NCBI RefSeq assembly: GCF_027286325.1
Contig: NZ_CP114588.1
Span: forward strand, 1,637,317-1,701,316
Direction of reading: 5' to 3'
Length of the DNA: 64,000 nucleotides
Source of the DNA: Salinivibrio kushneri
GTDB taxonomy: Bacteria > Pseudomonadota > Gammaproteobacteria > Enterobacterales > Vibrionaceae
Position numbers and translations under genes: made by a program. Below, in pieces: positions 40,382 to 50,451 of this stretch. A model generated the notes under the pieces. That model had not been told where the DNA came from. It ran no database searches and saw only the letters and a list, made by a program, of their open reading frames with translations. Numbering within the stretch: position 1 is the first letter of the stretch; every line of letters begins with the position of its first letter.

Positions 40382-40586
40382 CACCTGACTCCTAGACAAT
40401 CTATTCCAATTCTTATCCGTTCTCAGTGTACGAAGACAATCCCCCACTGGCCGTCTTATCGACCCATTTCGCTGCTTTTCTCCGCACCTCCACTCCAAAT
40501 AATGTGATTAATGACTCTTTTTTTTGCAAAGGTTGTTCGTGTTGCGTAAATTGTTGCGCGTTTTGTTGTTATAAGAGGAATGATTC

Positions 40587-42260
40587 ATGTCAACACGAAG
40601 TACGTCGGATGCGAGCAATGCGAGTACATTGCAGCATCCGTTTGCCGATTGCGTCACACAGACTGGCCTGTTTAAAGGTGTTCATAAAAATATGATGATC
40701 GCCGCGACTCTCCTGGTTTGTGTCTTCGTGTTTTTTACCGGATTTAATACTGATTTAGCCGGTCGTGTATTTGCCGCTGCTCGTGGATGGGTGGAATCGA
40801 CGTTTGGTTGGTATTACATGCTGGTACTGGTGCTATTGCTTGTCGCTAGCTTGACGATTGCCGTCACCCGTTTAGGAAACATTCGTTTAGGTGATGACGA
40901 TGACCGGCCCGAGTTTAGCACCTTCTCGTGGTTATCCATGTTGTTTTCCGCCGGTGTCGGCGTTGGCATACTGTTTTTTGGGGTAGCCGAACCCACGCTC
41001 TACTTTGATACAAGTGGTGCGTTCGGCTACCCCAACAACCCGTATGCAGATATGGCCGGTGCCACCACCATGGGCTTTGATCGCGCCGCCGATGCATTGC
41101 GTGTCACCTACTTCCATTGGGGCTTTCATGGCTGGGCGGTGTATGTGATTGTGGGCCTTGCGCTCGCCTATTTCTCGTTTCGCAAAAAGCTGCCTCTCGC
41201 GCTACGTTCCACGGTGCACCCTCTGATTGGCGATCGTATTTACGGCCCTATCGGCCATATTATCGATATCTTGGGGGTGCTTGGCTGCGTGTTCGGTGTC
41301 GCCACCTCGCTGGGGCTCGGTGTCAGTCAGATTGCCGTGGGGCTGAATCGCCTATTCAGCATCGACCCGGGCGTGACGACGCAAGTTATTCTTATTGCAT
41401 TGATTTCTGTGGCTTCCATCTTGTCGTCTCTCTCAGGCGTCGGCAAAGGGATCCGAATCATTTCTGAGTGGAACATCATCGTCTCCGCACTGGTGATTGC
41501 CTACTTTTTATTCGGCGGTCCCACGGCTTGGTTAGTGCAGATTTTTGGTGCCTCACTGAGCGACTATTTGGTCGAGTTTATCCCGATGGGGCTGTGGTTC
41601 CCAGAGGCGCAAGGCCCCTCTGCGTGGCAAAACGCGTGGACCATTTTCTATTGGGGTTGGTGGATTGGCTGGGCGCCTTTTATTGGCCTGTTTATCGCCC
41701 GTATTTCTCGCGGCCGCACCTTGCGCGAGTTTGTCGTGTGCGTGCTGTGTGCGCCAACCCTAATGATTTTTGCTTGGCTGGCGATTTTTGGCGGTAACGC
41801 GTTGCATCAAGAGCTTGTTGCCGATGCCGGGATTGGCACCGCTGGGATTATTGATTTGGTCAATGGTTGGGACTTACCTGCGGCGCTGTTTGCTACCGCT
41901 GACGGGATTACTGGTGGCGGGATCTGGGGTTGGATTCTCAACGCCATGATGATCTTCTTGCTATTTAGCTGGTTTATTACCTCGTCAGACTCAAGCACCC
42001 TCGTGCTGACCACGATTTTGTCGATGGGCAATGACAACCCGCCCAAGCGCTTTCGGGTATTCTGGGGCACCATGATCGGTGCCGTCGCCGCGGTATTGTT
42101 GGTTGCCGGTGGGTTACGAGCCCTGCAAACCGCAAACATGGTCACTGCCCTGCCCATCAGCGTGTTAGTGATCTTGATGACCATCAGCGTGATGAAGTCT
42201 TTACTGGCAGAGTCGGTGGGCAAATCCACCGCCTCGACACCATCCAAAGCGAGTAGCTAG
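40587..42260 (+). CDS. BCCT-family transporter (choline/betaine/carnitine type)
   Basis: 557 residues, twelve membrane segments. FSAGVGVGILFFGVAEP (TM3) and the tryptophan-rich FYWGWWIGWAPFIGLFIARISRGRTLREFV are the family hallmarks; LFSWFITSSDSSTLVLTTI corresponds to the sodium- or proton-linked part. It imports quaternary ammonium compounds for osmoprotection. The C-terminal tail is short (compared with BetT, 677 residues), so osmosensing by a long tail is unlikely. AGAGGA precedes the ATG. The BCCT subtype cannot be assigned by eye. Functionally it would feed BetA at the left edge. Confidence 0.92.
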   Translation: MSTRSTSDASNASTLQHPFADCVTQTGLFKGVHKNMMIAATLLVCVFVFFTGFNTDLAGRVFAAARGWVESTFGWYYMLVLVLLLVASLTIAVTRLGNIRLGDDDDRPEFSTFSWLSMLFSAGVGVGILFFGVAEPTLYFDTSGAFGYPNNPYADMAGATTMGFDRAADALRVTYFHWGFHGWAVYVIVGLALAYFSFRKKLPLALRSTVHPLIGDRIYGPIGHIIDILGVLGCVFGVATSLGLGVSQIAVGLNRLFSIDPGVTTQVILIALISVASILSSLSGVGKGIRIISEWNIIVSALVIAYFLFGGPTAWLVQIFGASLSDYLVEFIPMGLWFPEAQGPSAWQNAWTIFYWGWWIGWAPFIGLFIARISRGRTLREFVVCVLCAPTLMIFAWLAIFGGNALHQELVADAGIGTAGIIDLVNGWDLPAALFATADGITGGGIWGWILNAMMIFLLFSWFITSSDSSTLVLTTILSMGNDNPPKRFRVFWGTMIGAVAAVLLVAGGLRALQTANMVTALPISVLVILMTISVMKSLLAESVGKSTASTPSKASS

Positions 42261-42276
42261 AGCACACTCTCAGACT

Positions 42277-42308
42277 AAAAGCGCCACCGCATCGGGTGGC
42301 GCTTTTTC
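42277..42308 (+). terminator. Terminator of the BCCT gene
   Basis: Strong stem AAAAGCGCCACC / GGTGGCGCTTTT with a 6-base loop and T-tract on the plus strand. Confidence 0.92.
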
Positions 42309-42321
42309 TTTGCAGCGACGT

Positions 42322-43578
42322 TCAAGACGCTGCTGGCTCTCCAACCGCCATCGCCAGCACACTCACCGGATGCAACGCTTCCAGCGACGTGTTTTCTTCA
42401 ATTTGCCATTTACAGGTTTCACAATCGGTGATCGCAAAGTCCGCCTGCGCGGCTTCAATCTGAGCAAATAAGCCACTGCCAATGGCAATCGAGGTTTGAT
42501 AGTTCTCGGTTTTAAACCCATAGGTGCCGGCCAAGCCACAACACTCGCTATCGAGCACAATCACCTCTAACCCTGGGATCATACGCAACAGCTCAATGGT
42601 AAACATCGCATTACCACTGCGCTCCAAGTGACAAGGGGTATGGTAAACCACCCGCTTATTAATTGGGTTGAGCTTGGGCATCTCGCCATTCATGGCCGCT
42701 TTGAGTAAAAAGCGGGTCACAAAGCTGATTTGCCCTGCCACATGAGCGTTATCCACTCCCAGTACATGGGGATACTCTTCTTTTAACGTCAGCGCACACG
42801 ATGATGAAGTGGCGATCACTGGGCGTTGCTCGGCAACCGCATCGGCAATCATCGCGGTATTGGCGGTCGCGTTGCGGCGCGCTTTATCGTAAAAGCCATT
42901 GGCAATTAGAGGCACGCCACAGCACTTATGTTTCTCGAGCAATTGCACGCCATACCCCATCGCATTCATCACTTTCACTAAGTCTTTACCAAGCTGCGGG
43001 TTGTTAAAATTCACATAGCAACCGTGGAAGTAACTGACTTGTTTGGGATAATCCGCTTGTGCCGCCGCTTGGCTTTTCATCCAGCGCCGAAAGGTGCCAA
43101 AAGAATACTTGGGTAGAGATTTATGTTTATCCACCCCAATCGTGGCATGCATCACCGCTTTCACCGGTTTCAGATCGGTCATCACATTTACCAGTGGCGC
43201 GACTGGATTAGCAAGCGTGCCAAACAAGTCGGTATGGCTCAGCACGTAATCACGCATCAGCTTAGGATTGATGTTTTTCTTGCCGTGTTTGCCACGCGCC
43301 ACCGCGATAATATCGCCAATCTTCACCCCGGAAGGACAGGCGGTTTCACAGCGTTTGCAGTTGGTGCATAACTTGAGCAGATCATCGTAATACTCAGGGT
43401 TTTTGATCCGCAGGCGCTCACCATCTGGGCCGCACTCTTTGGGACCAGGATACGCAGGATTCGCTTTTGATACCGGACAATACACAGTACAGACCGTGCA
43501 TTTAATGCATTGGTCAAAACTGGTGGGTTGCGGCGCATGGTCGCTATAGTCACGCTGTTTCAGCCATTCAGTTAGCAT
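42322..43578 (-). CDS. glpC: Anaerobic glycerol-3-phosphate dehydrogenase subunit C
   Basis: About 418 residues. Two ferredoxin-type clusters (CIKCTVCTVYCPV and LCTNCKRCETACPSGVKIGDI) and two C-terminal CCG domains (FHGCYVNFNNP...HKCCGVPLIANG and HTPCHLERSG...DSECCGLAGTYG). It anchors GlpAB at the membrane and passes electrons to menaquinone. Start placed at the ATG at 43578 with GGAGG 6 bases upstream, so it overlaps glpB by 11 bases. Confidence 0.95.
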   Translation of the reverse strand: MLTEWLKQRDYSDHAPQPTSFDQCIKCTVCTVYCPVSKANPAYPGPKECGPDGERLRIKNPEYYDDLLKLCTNCKRCETACPSGVKIGDIIAVARGKHGKKNINPKLMRDYVLSHTDLFGTLANPVAPLVNVMTDLKPVKAVMHATIGVDKHKSLPKYSFGTFRRWMKSQAAAQADYPKQVSYFHGCYVNFNNPQLGKDLVKVMNAMGYGVQLLEKHKCCGVPLIANGFYDKARRNATANTAMIADAVAEQRPVIATSSSCALTLKEEYPHVLGVDNAHVAGQISFVTRFLLKAAMNGEMPKLNPINKRVVYHTPCHLERSGNAMFTIELLRMIPGLEVIVLDSECCGLAGTYGFKTENYQTSIAIGSGLFAQIEAAQADFAITDCETCKWQIEENTSLEALHPVSVLAMAVGEPAAS

Positions 43579-44881
43579 GGGACGCCTCCTTAGCATTCGC
43601 CATCACAGCGAGCGCACGTTGCGCGGCGGCGTAGCCGGTTGCGATCGCAACGCCACCGCCACAGCCCTCATAGACGGGATCGTAACCACTGAGTACCGCA
43701 CCACACACAAACAGGTTTTGGCAGCGCTTGCCGCGTGCGGTGGGACGTAGTTGGTTGTCGGTGTTGATGCCAAAGGCCATAAAGGGGTGGCTTTGCTGAC
43801 TGAAAAAGTCGTCGTTGCGCCACTCGCTCCGATCAGGGCTTTGCACCATATCTAACCCCAACGTCGGTTCGCTCACCTGGGTGCGGTCAGCATTGAGACC
43901 GCGGCTAAAGTAGCTGCCCGTGGCCAGGATCACCGCCTCTGCGGTTAACGGAATATCTTCGAGCTGACGCGTATGCAGGGCGGTAAGGCGACCGTTGTCG
44001 TCAAACTCACCGCCGGTCACTTGATCGCCACGCAGCAATATCCCACCCGCGCTAGCAAAGGCCCGCTGTAACGCACGCTCAATACGGATCCCCAGCAGCG
44101 AGGGCGGCATGGTCGGCACTTCGTGAAAACAGCGATCGGTGCGCTGTTTCAGCGCATCCATACCTCGCTCACCTGCCACATCGGCAATGATGGCGGGTAA
44201 AATCACCAGCTCATCTGGGCCGGATTGCGCAATTAACTGCTCGCACAGGCTGTCAAAGGCCTCAGGTTCAGCCAATAAACGGGAAAGATCCACCGAGCGT
44301 AGCTCGTTGCGGTTACGGCGTAATCGCTCAGCACCCGGAATCGACAAAGTAATGGTGCGACTTGGGCAGGATGCAAAATCACGCTGGGCGGTAATGGTAT
44401 CTTTCGCTAAGGTCGGCTGTGCATCGCGATAGCCTTCAATGGCGACAAAACACAAACCCGAGAAACGACGGGGGCCGCGATGCTGATAAACATGCCCTTG
44501 CGATAGCCACGTAGGTCGCACAGTGCCCAGAGGCGTAATACGGCCGTGGTTGGCATTATCTTCTTGGTGATACAGACACACCTTTTGCGCGCTCAATTGA
44601 TGTTGGAACCAAGCGAGTGACTGGGTAATCTCATCTACACTGACTTTGGCATACGGATGCTCAGGATGTTGGCGCACCAGTTTCGGAATCGCTTCAAAAG
44701 GCTGACTGACCGGCTCGCCATTGGGGAAATGGCCCAATACATCAATCGAGCCTGACGAAAAATGCAGCGCGCTTTGTCCGGCGCTAATCATCACGGTTTT
44801 CTTGCCCGCTTCCAGTGACCGCAATGCGGCAGTAAACCCGGCAATGCCGCCACCAATCACTGCGATATCGTAGTGGATCAT
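43568..44881 (-). CDS. glpB: Anaerobic glycerol-3-phosphate dehydrogenase subunit B
   Basis: 437 residues. FAD-binding subunit: DIAVIGGGIAGFTAALRSLEAGKKTVMIS at the N-terminus, GAERLRRNRNELRSVDLS in the middle, LFVCGAVLSGYDPVYEGCGGGVAIATGYAAAQ at the end, all colinear with E. coli GlpB. It works with GlpA and GlpC to oxidise glycerol-3-phosphate with fumarate or other acceptors. The ATGA overlap with glpA shows coupling. Confidence 0.95.
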   Translation of the reverse strand: MIHYDIAVIGGGIAGFTAALRSLEAGKKTVMISAGQSALHFSSGSIDVLGHFPNGEPVSQPFEAIPKLVRQHPEHPYAKVSVDEITQSLAWFQHQLSAQKVCLYHQEDNANHGRITPLGTVRPTWLSQGHVYQHRGPRRFSGLCFVAIEGYRDAQPTLAKDTITAQRDFASCPSRTITLSIPGAERLRRNRNELRSVDLSRLLAEPEAFDSLCEQLIAQSGPDELVILPAIIADVAGERGMDALKQRTDRCFHEVPTMPPSLLGIRIERALQRAFASAGGILLRGDQVTGGEFDDNGRLTALHTRQLEDIPLTAEAVILATGSYFSRGLNADRTQVSEPTLGLDMVQSPDRSEWRNDDFFSQQSHPFMAFGINTDNQLRPTARGKRCQNLFVCGAVLSGYDPVYEGCGGGVAIATGYAAAQRALAVMANAKEASHAN

Positions 44882-46572
44882 TGTGATACCTCCTGATCAG
44901 CCGCTGACGTCGATGTAGCACGCTTTATCTCAGCGCTACTGTGTGGTGTCTTCGGCGGCGTTGGCACCTCACCGGCGCCAAATAATCCTTGATAAATCCA
45001 ATAGCTAAATTCGGCTTCGCGTAGCGCATCACCCCAAAAAATGGGTTTCACGCCTTTCCAGCGCTCTTCAAGAAAGCCCACCAGCAGCCCTGCGCTGGCT
45101 TGGCCATCTATCCCAGCCAGTTCACTGAATAAGCTAGCGGCACGATAGCTGCACAGCTCGCCCTGACAAGGCCCCATACCCAGACGGGTGCGCCGACGCA
45201 GATCGGTGAGATTTTTCACATCCAGCGATTGAATCGCATAGTTCACCTCACCCTTGGTCACCATTTCGCATTCGCAAATTACCGCTTGGCTATCGTCACT
45301 TTCATCTAAAAAATGGCTAACGCGCTCACCATGACGGTAATAGGCGGATTGATAGACAGGTTTCACCAAGCTGGCACTGGCTTTACGGATCCCTTTAGAA
45401 GGCTCAGAGCCCGGTAGCGGACGGGTCGCAGTTTGGCAATGGTTGCGGTTACCCAGCTTTTCAGCCACCAAGTCTGTGGCTTGCTCGGCCATCAAACGAT
45501 AGGTCATGAGCTTACCACCAGTGATAGTGATCAAGCCTTCCAGCCCATCGCGTGCTTGGTGGTCGAGCAACACAATGCCACGACTGATATTACGGCCACT
45601 GCCATCATCATCTACCGAAACCAACGGCCGTACGCCCGCGTAGGCGCGCAACACGCGTGTATTGGCCATAATGGGAGCGAGTTTAGCCCCTTCACGCATC
45701 AGCACATCCACTTCTTGTGGCGTCACCGCGAGCTTATCAATCTGATCGTACTCGATGTGCTCAGAGGTGGTGCCGATTAAGGAAATGGTGTCACCGGGCA
45801 CCAAGATGTCAGCGTCTGCTGGCTTACGACAGCGGTTGATCACTCGGTTGTTAATCCGATAGTCGAGGATCAGCAATGAGCCCTTGGCGGGGAACATTTT
45901 GATATTCAGATCGGCATACTCGCAGATTGTCTGCCCCCAAATTCCTGCGGCATTGATCACTTGCTTGGCCATAATGGCAAAACGCTCGCCGGTGAGGGTA
46001 TGCAAACACTGGACGCCTTGCACCGTCGCTCCTTGACGAATTAGTCCCATCACTCGGGTATGGTTAAACACCTTGGCGCCATGCTCTTTGCCGTCCAACA
46101 CATTCGCGGCACACAAGCGAAACGGATCGATAATGCCATCTGGCACCTGTACCGCGCCAATCATCGCTGGATTCGCGTTGGGTTCGAACGCTAATGCTTC
46201 ACGTGGTGTCAGTTTTCGGGTCGGAATACCGGCTTTATCGCAACTGGCAATAAAGGTGTCTTGGTACGCTAAATCATCTTCCGGCAAGGTGATAAAGAGT
46301 CCGCTGGTATCTTCCACGCAGTGGCGAGCAACGGATTTAAGGATGGTGTTTTCTTGAATGCATTCACGGGCCGATTCGGTATCTGTGACTGCGTAACGAG
46401 CCCCGGAATGCAGCAAGCCATGGTTGCGCCCCGATGTCCCAGCCGCGATATCGTCACGTTCGAGCAAAATGCATGAGATGCCACGCAGTGCGCAATCTCG
46501 CATGATGCCGGTGCCGGTTGCACCCCCACCGATGATGACCACATCCGTTTCAATATACTGGCTATTTGGCAT
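44878..46572 (-). CDS. glpA: Anaerobic glycerol-3-phosphate dehydrogenase subunit A
   Basis: 564 residues. FAD-binding DAO fold: VVIIGGGATGTGIMRDCALRG, RNHGLLHSGARYAV, VINAAGIWGQ, ITITGGKLMTYRLMAE; then a C-terminal BFD-like [2Fe-2S] domain (ICECEMVTKGEVNYA...RLGMGPCQGELC). Catalytic subunit of the anaerobic enzyme. First gene of glpABC. In the 290 bases upstream a TTGAT-TTAA-GACAA sequence at 46681-46694 is a weak FNR-like site; expected control by FNR, CRP and GlpR is known for the E. coli operon, not proved here. No glpT or glpF nearby. Confidence 0.95.
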   Translation of the reverse strand: MPNSQYIETDVVIIGGGATGTGIMRDCALRGISCILLERDDIAAGTSGRNHGLLHSGARYAVTDTESARECIQENTILKSVARHCVEDTSGLFITLPEDDLAYQDTFIASCDKAGIPTRKLTPREALAFEPNANPAMIGAVQVPDGIIDPFRLCAANVLDGKEHGAKVFNHTRVMGLIRQGATVQGVQCLHTLTGERFAIMAKQVINAAGIWGQTICEYADLNIKMFPAKGSLLILDYRINNRVINRCRKPADADILVPGDTISLIGTTSEHIEYDQIDKLAVTPQEVDVLMREGAKLAPIMANTRVLRAYAGVRPLVSVDDDGSGRNISRGIVLLDHQARDGLEGLITITGGKLMTYRLMAEQATDLVAEKLGNRNHCQTATRPLPGSEPSKGIRKASASLVKPVYQSAYYRHGERVSHFLDESDDSQAVICECEMVTKGEVNYAIQSLDVKNLTDLRRRTRLGMGPCQGELCSYRAASLFSELAGIDGQASAGLLVGFLEERWKGVKPIFWGDALREAEFSYWIYQGLFGAGEVPTPPKTPHSSAEIKRATSTSAADQEVSQ

Positions 46573-46820
46573 GGGGCCTCCTTGTTACTGTATCGTAACG
46601 GGAGTGTGGCATTTTCCGTGTCACAAAGACGGCGAGATCATCACATAATGCGCGAATTCGAAACGCAAACTCACACTTGTTTGATTTAAGACAAACTTTT
46701 AGCCGCCAAAAGGCGCGCGAATGGTGACACGGGAAACCACCGCCACAAGGAGCTGGCTCGACAATCACCGTGAAGAGTGAGTGAAACGATCAGAATGGAT
46801 GCGATGCACAACAAACACAT

Positions 46821-46845
46821 AAAAAAATGCGCGAAAACGCGCATT
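46821..46845 (-). terminator. Terminator of the DUF1275 gene
   Basis: AATGCGCG / CGCGCATT stem with AAAA loop; a run of A on the left gives a T-tract on the minus strand. Confidence 0.87.
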
Positions 46846-46862
46846 GTTAATGGGTTGTATAA

Positions 46863-47546
46863 TTACTTGCTGCTGGTGCCGGTCACTAAACGCTGGCGTG
46901 TCATATACCCGCGATAACACAGAGCCACCACAAAACATAACCCTGCGGGAAACAGCAGGGCAGCAAAATGGAAGTGCGCAAAGAGCGCTGCGCCCACTAC
47001 CCCGCCGACGATAAAGCCAGACGTGATCAGTAAAAAGAGCATCAGTTTGCGCTTATCCACTGGATTGCCGCGCAGCTTCCCCCCTAGCATCAATCCTAAA
47101 TCGGTAAAGATGCCGGTTAAGTGGGTTGAGCGCACAATCGCGCCGCTGTAAGTGGTCGCCATCGCATTCTGCAAGCCGCACGCTGCCGAGGCTGCCAATT
47201 GACCAATGGCAAACCCGCGAGACAGAAAATAAAACGCCACCATAATCAGCCCAGCTTCAACAAACAGTGCCGAGTCATAATGGCGGCCCAATTTAAGCGT
47301 GCTGCCATGCAATAAGCATCCGGAAATCGCGGCACCGAGGAAAAAAGCCAACAATAAGCCACCCAATTGGATAACTTGTGTCCATTGGCCTGCAAACAAC
47401 CCCGAGCCAAACTGCGTCGCGGTGCCTGACACGTGGGAGACGGCTTGATGTTCAAAGCCCAACAAACCGATCGCATTGATGGTACCGGCGATCAGCGCTA
47501 ACACAAACGCCCCGGCTTCAACCCACCGAGGCAAACGGGTAATCAT
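46863..47546 (-). CDS. YoaK-family (DUF1275) membrane protein
   Basis: 227 residues with six hydrophobic segments. EAGAFVLALIAGTINAIGLLGFEHQAVSHVSGTATQFG and LAASAACGLQNAMATTYSGAIVRSTHLTGIFTDLGLMLG are diagnostic of DUF1275 (YoaK). It is an inner-membrane protein of unknown function. It lies 8 bases after the Bax-like gene on the same strand, so the two are likely co-transcribed; TAGGA precedes the ATG. Confidence 0.87.
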   Translation of the reverse strand: MITRLPRWVEAGAFVLALIAGTINAIGLLGFEHQAVSHVSGTATQFGSGLFAGQWTQVIQLGGLLLAFFLGAAISGCLLHGSTLKLGRHYDSALFVEAGLIMVAFYFLSRGFAIGQLAASAACGLQNAMATTYSGAIVRSTHLTGIFTDLGLMLGGKLRGNPVDKRKLMLFLLITSGFIVGGVVGAALFAHFHFAALLFPAGLCFVVALCYRGYMTRQRLVTGTSSK

Positions 47547-47554
47547 TGGCTTTC

Positions 47555-48322
47555 CTAGTCGTTATTGGATGAGGAGGATGGCTGGTCGAGCCTATCAAGT
47601 TGGTTGTGGCGGATCATCGCTTGTAACTCGTCCACATAGGCTTGGCCTCGCTCCGAATAGCGTACCAACCCATTGGCAAGTGCTGCACCTGACAGCGGTT
47701 TATTCTGCTCACGCAGGTTGGCGCGGATCTCGCGTAGCCCTTGGTAGGCGGCATGGGTATTCAAGTTGTTGACGTAGCTTTGTACCGAGGCTTGCGGGTT
47801 ATCAAAGGCTGCGACTTCGTGCACTTTCCCTTCCGCACGTTGCTTGGGCACCAGTCCACAGCCTTTACTGAAACACCACTGGCCGAAGTAGTTATTCCCT
47901 TCCCGTGCAAACCGCGACGTGCCCCACGCACTCTCATTGGCTGCCTGCGCTAACACTAACGACGGCGGAATGATATCCACCCGTTGGATCAGTGCCATCC
48001 AATCCGCGTCGTGGCCGACATCAAAGTCTGCCAGTTCATACTGTTCGGCAAGTGCTTGGACGCGCTTTATTTCTCGGCTACTTAACTCACTCTTACGTGC
48101 ATGCCATGCCAGTAATGCGGTGCGATCCGCCAGTATTTGGCTATTAATGGCATTAACCACAGGGGTGAAGTAATCAAAAAACGCCTGCTTGCGCTCTGCC
48201 CCAGCGGCAAAAGATTGGAAATCAGGAACAAGGGGAGCCTGGGGGCGCTGACACGAGATCAAAATAGTGATGGTCACAGCAAAAATAGCCATGCCGATAA
48301 AGACGAAGGTACGATGTTTCAT
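47555..48322 (-). CDS. Bax-like glucosaminidase-domain protein
   Basis: 255 residues. An N-terminal signal anchor or lipoprotein-like segment (FIGMAIFAVTITILISCQ) precedes QAFFDYFTPVVNAINSQILADRTALLAW and a glucosaminidase domain (about 120-240) with LVLAQAANESAWGTSRFAREGNNYFGQWCFSKGCGLVP, containing the catalytic Glu in ANESAWG. It would cut peptidoglycan glycan chains in the periplasm. E. coli Bax has the same layout and similar length. Poly-Ser/Asn tail at the C-terminus. Confidence 0.87.
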   Translation of the reverse strand: MKHRTFVFIGMAIFAVTITILISCQRPQAPLVPDFQSFAAGAERKQAFFDYFTPVVNAINSQILADRTALLAWHARKSELSSREIKRVQALAEQYELADFDVGHDADWMALIQRVDIIPPSLVLAQAANESAWGTSRFAREGNNYFGQWCFSKGCGLVPKQRAEGKVHEVAAFDNPQASVQSYVNNLNTHAAYQGLREIRANLREQNKPLSGAALANGLVRYSERGQAYVDELQAMIRHNQLDRLDQPSSSSNND

Positions 48323-48417
48323 AGTGCCCCTAGTGTTGTCGATGTGGGCGGTATTATACGCGAAATACCTGATGGCGACGAATGCCGCCCTTTCAGCTTA
48401 GCACTGGCAGCGTGACA

Positions 48418-49710
48418 TCATGTTTTCATGGGCAAGATGACCCGAAAACATGCGCCACCTAGATCACTATGGTCAATCTCAACATGGCCGCCGTGGCGGG
48501 TGACAATTTGTTTGACGATCGCAAGCCCCAAACCATAGCCGGAACGCTTTTTATCGCGGGAACGATCCGCACTGTAAAAGGCATCAAAGATAAACGGCCA
48601 GTGTGATGGGTCAACGCCCTCACCATCATCGTGGACCGCAATCACCAGCTGCGTGTCCTCACAATACACACGCACGGCTATTTGACTGGTCGCATACTTC
48701 TCCGCATTACCAATTAAGTTGGTGAGCACCCGTTTTAGTAGGTGTGGATCCGCCTCAATACTGGGCAAGTTTTGCGGGGCATCCAAGCTCACGGACTGAG
48801 TGCTCAGCGTTTGCCAACGCGGCCATTCCTCGTGTAGCCACATCGCAGTATTCAATGTCTCCGAGTTAAAAGGTGTATTGGGGTGATCGACACGTGCCAA
48901 ATAAAGTAGCTCGTCAATCAATCCTACCATTTCATCTGTATCTTCAACGATGCTGACGATTCTCTGTTGCTGCTTGGGGCCCAGTTGGCTCTCACTCAAC
49001 AATTCAGCTTGCCACTGGATCCGAAATAAAGGCGAGCGCAATTCGTGCGCAACCGCATTGGTTAGCGCTCGACGACTACTGACCAAACTAGCAATTCTGT
49101 CTGCCATATGATTAAAGGTCGCGTTTAAACTACCCACGGTATACTGACTCTTTGTTGACGCCCGCGCTTCTAAATTTCCGCTGGCAAACTGGAGAGCCGC
49201 TTGCTCGAGTGACCGTACTCGGCGGCTGAGAAACCGCACCATGAAAAAACTGTAGAGGGCGAAACCAAAAAAGAGAAAAACGAACAGCAGATCTTCATTA
49301 AACTCAATTGCCCCGTGTAGCTCGGAATCCACCGCGGTTCGTAAGCTGTAGATTTGCTCCTTATCGGCGAGGCGGAACCATAAGGTTTCGTTTTTATCGT
49401 CAAACACCGCGGAAGGATCGAGTTGGTGGGAAAATACCCCATTCAAATGGGACGGAATCGTGCCAAGCTGGTGTACGGATAATGAATATTCGACGTTATC
49501 GGCATAGCCTTTTAGCGCGCCTAAAGCCTTTTGTGTTCCGGCCTGTGACTCAATCAACGCTAACATATCAACGACACTTTCAGCCTGTCGCTTCGCCAAG
49601 GTCGCCTCATAGTTTTCCGTCAGTTCATACACGAGGTATTCGTAGGTCAATGAGCTCACCATAAAAATGACGATCAGCCCAAAGAAGAATTCTAAATATA
49701 TCCGACGCAT
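48418..49710 (-). CDS. Sensor histidine kinase, RstB-like
   Basis: 430 residues. Two membrane segments (about 7-27 and 140-162) bracket a roughly 110-residue periplasmic sensor; then HAMP (about 165-215), the H-box VAHELRSPLFRIQW with the phospho-acceptor His, N-box NLIGNAEKYA, G-boxes DDGEGVD and GYGLGLAIV. The NHMADRIASLVSSRRALTNAVAHELRSPL segment closely follows E. coli RstB, as does the length. The stimulus is unknown. It is paired with the response regulator at 49744, whose gene is 33 bases upstream. Confidence 0.88.
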   Translation of the reverse strand: MRRIYLEFFFGLIVIFMVSSLTYEYLVYELTENYEATLAKRQAESVVDMLALIESQAGTQKALGALKGYADNVEYSLSVHQLGTIPSHLNGVFSHQLDPSAVFDDKNETLWFRLADKEQIYSLRTAVDSELHGAIEFNEDLLFVFLFFGFALYSFFMVRFLSRRVRSLEQAALQFASGNLEARASTKSQYTVGSLNATFNHMADRIASLVSSRRALTNAVAHELRSPLFRIQWQAELLSESQLGPKQQQRIVSIVEDTDEMVGLIDELLYLARVDHPNTPFNSETLNTAMWLHEEWPRWQTLSTQSVSLDAPQNLPSIEADPHLLKRVLTNLIGNAEKYATSQIAVRVYCEDTQLVIAVHDDGEGVDPSHWPFIFDAFYSADRSRDKKRSGYGLGLAIVKQIVTRHGGHVEIDHSDLGGACFRVILPMKT

Positions 49711-49743
49711 TGCTCACCACTCATACATATTTCTGTTATGCAT

Positions 49744-50451
49744 TTACCATGCATCAGGCACAAATAAGTAACCTTTTCCGCGCACTGTGATAATTTTTTT
49801 GGGATTGGAGGACGTATCACCCAGTTTTTTTCTCAAGGTCACAATTTTATTATCTACCGTTCGATCAATACCGTCATACTCAATACCACGTAATGCGCGC
49901 GTTAACGTATCTCTTGTATGCACCTCGTCAGGCTGACTTGCCAGGTGCCAAAGCAATGCAAATTCACTGTCTGTCAACGCGATGGGCTCATCGTCTAGCG
50001 AACAATAGCGTCTCGCCTCATTGAGTGCCAACACACCATAATTAAGAACACTGGGTTTGGACGAGGAGACCGCAGTGTCGTCTCTAAGCTGGCGCAGTTG
50101 CACTCTTACACGCGCCATCAGCACCCGAGGTTTAATCGGTTTACTGATAAAATCGTCCGCGCCAACCTCTAGTGCTGCCACATGATCAAAATCATCATCA
50201 CTAGCCGTTAGCATCACAATTCTGCCTCTAAATCCATCACGGATTTGTCTGCAGATTGTCAGCCCATCATCACCGGGTAGCATTAGATCGAGTAAAACCA
50301 AGTCAGGTTGTGCGGAAATAATATAGTCAGCCGCCCCTGTACCTTCAGCAAGTGCTGTTACGCGATAGTCTTGTGCATCAAAATACTCTGTCAGCATTTC
50401 TCGCATTTTGGGGTCATCTTCAACAACCACTAAGTGCAGTTTCTCTTCCAT
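49744..50451 (-). CDS. OmpR-family response regulator, RstA-like
   Basis: 235 residues. Receiver (about 5-120) with VVVEDDPKMRE acidic pair, phospho-acceptor Asp in LVLLDLMLPGDDG, and Lys in DFISKPI; winged-helix DNA-binding domain (about 140-232) with ALTDSEFALLWHLASQPDEVHTRDTLTRALRGIEYDGIDRTVDNKIVTLRKKLG. Colinear with RstA. First gene of the pair with the kinase. The divergent outer-membrane protein gene at 50701 is a possible target. Confidence 0.9.
   Translation of the reverse strand: MEEKLHLVVVEDDPKMREMLTEYFDAQDYRVTALAEGTGAADYIISAQPDLVLLDLMLPGDDGLTICRQIRDGFRGRIVMLTASDDDFDHVAALEVGADDFISKPIKPRVLMARVRVQLRQLRDDTAVSSSKPSVLNYGVLALNEARRYCSLDDEPIALTDSEFALLWHLASQPDEVHTRDTLTRALRGIEYDGIDRTVDNKIVTLRKKLGDTSSNPKKIITVRGKGYLFVPDAW

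Noticed and set aside
41807..42247. Minus-strand open frame of 146 residues
   Set aside because: Antisense of the BCCT transporter gene; no family similarity and no ribosome-binding site.
46681..46694. FNR box upstream of glpA
   Set aside because: Only the left half (TTGAT) fits; the right half has three of five bases, so I mention it with the gene but do not call a site.
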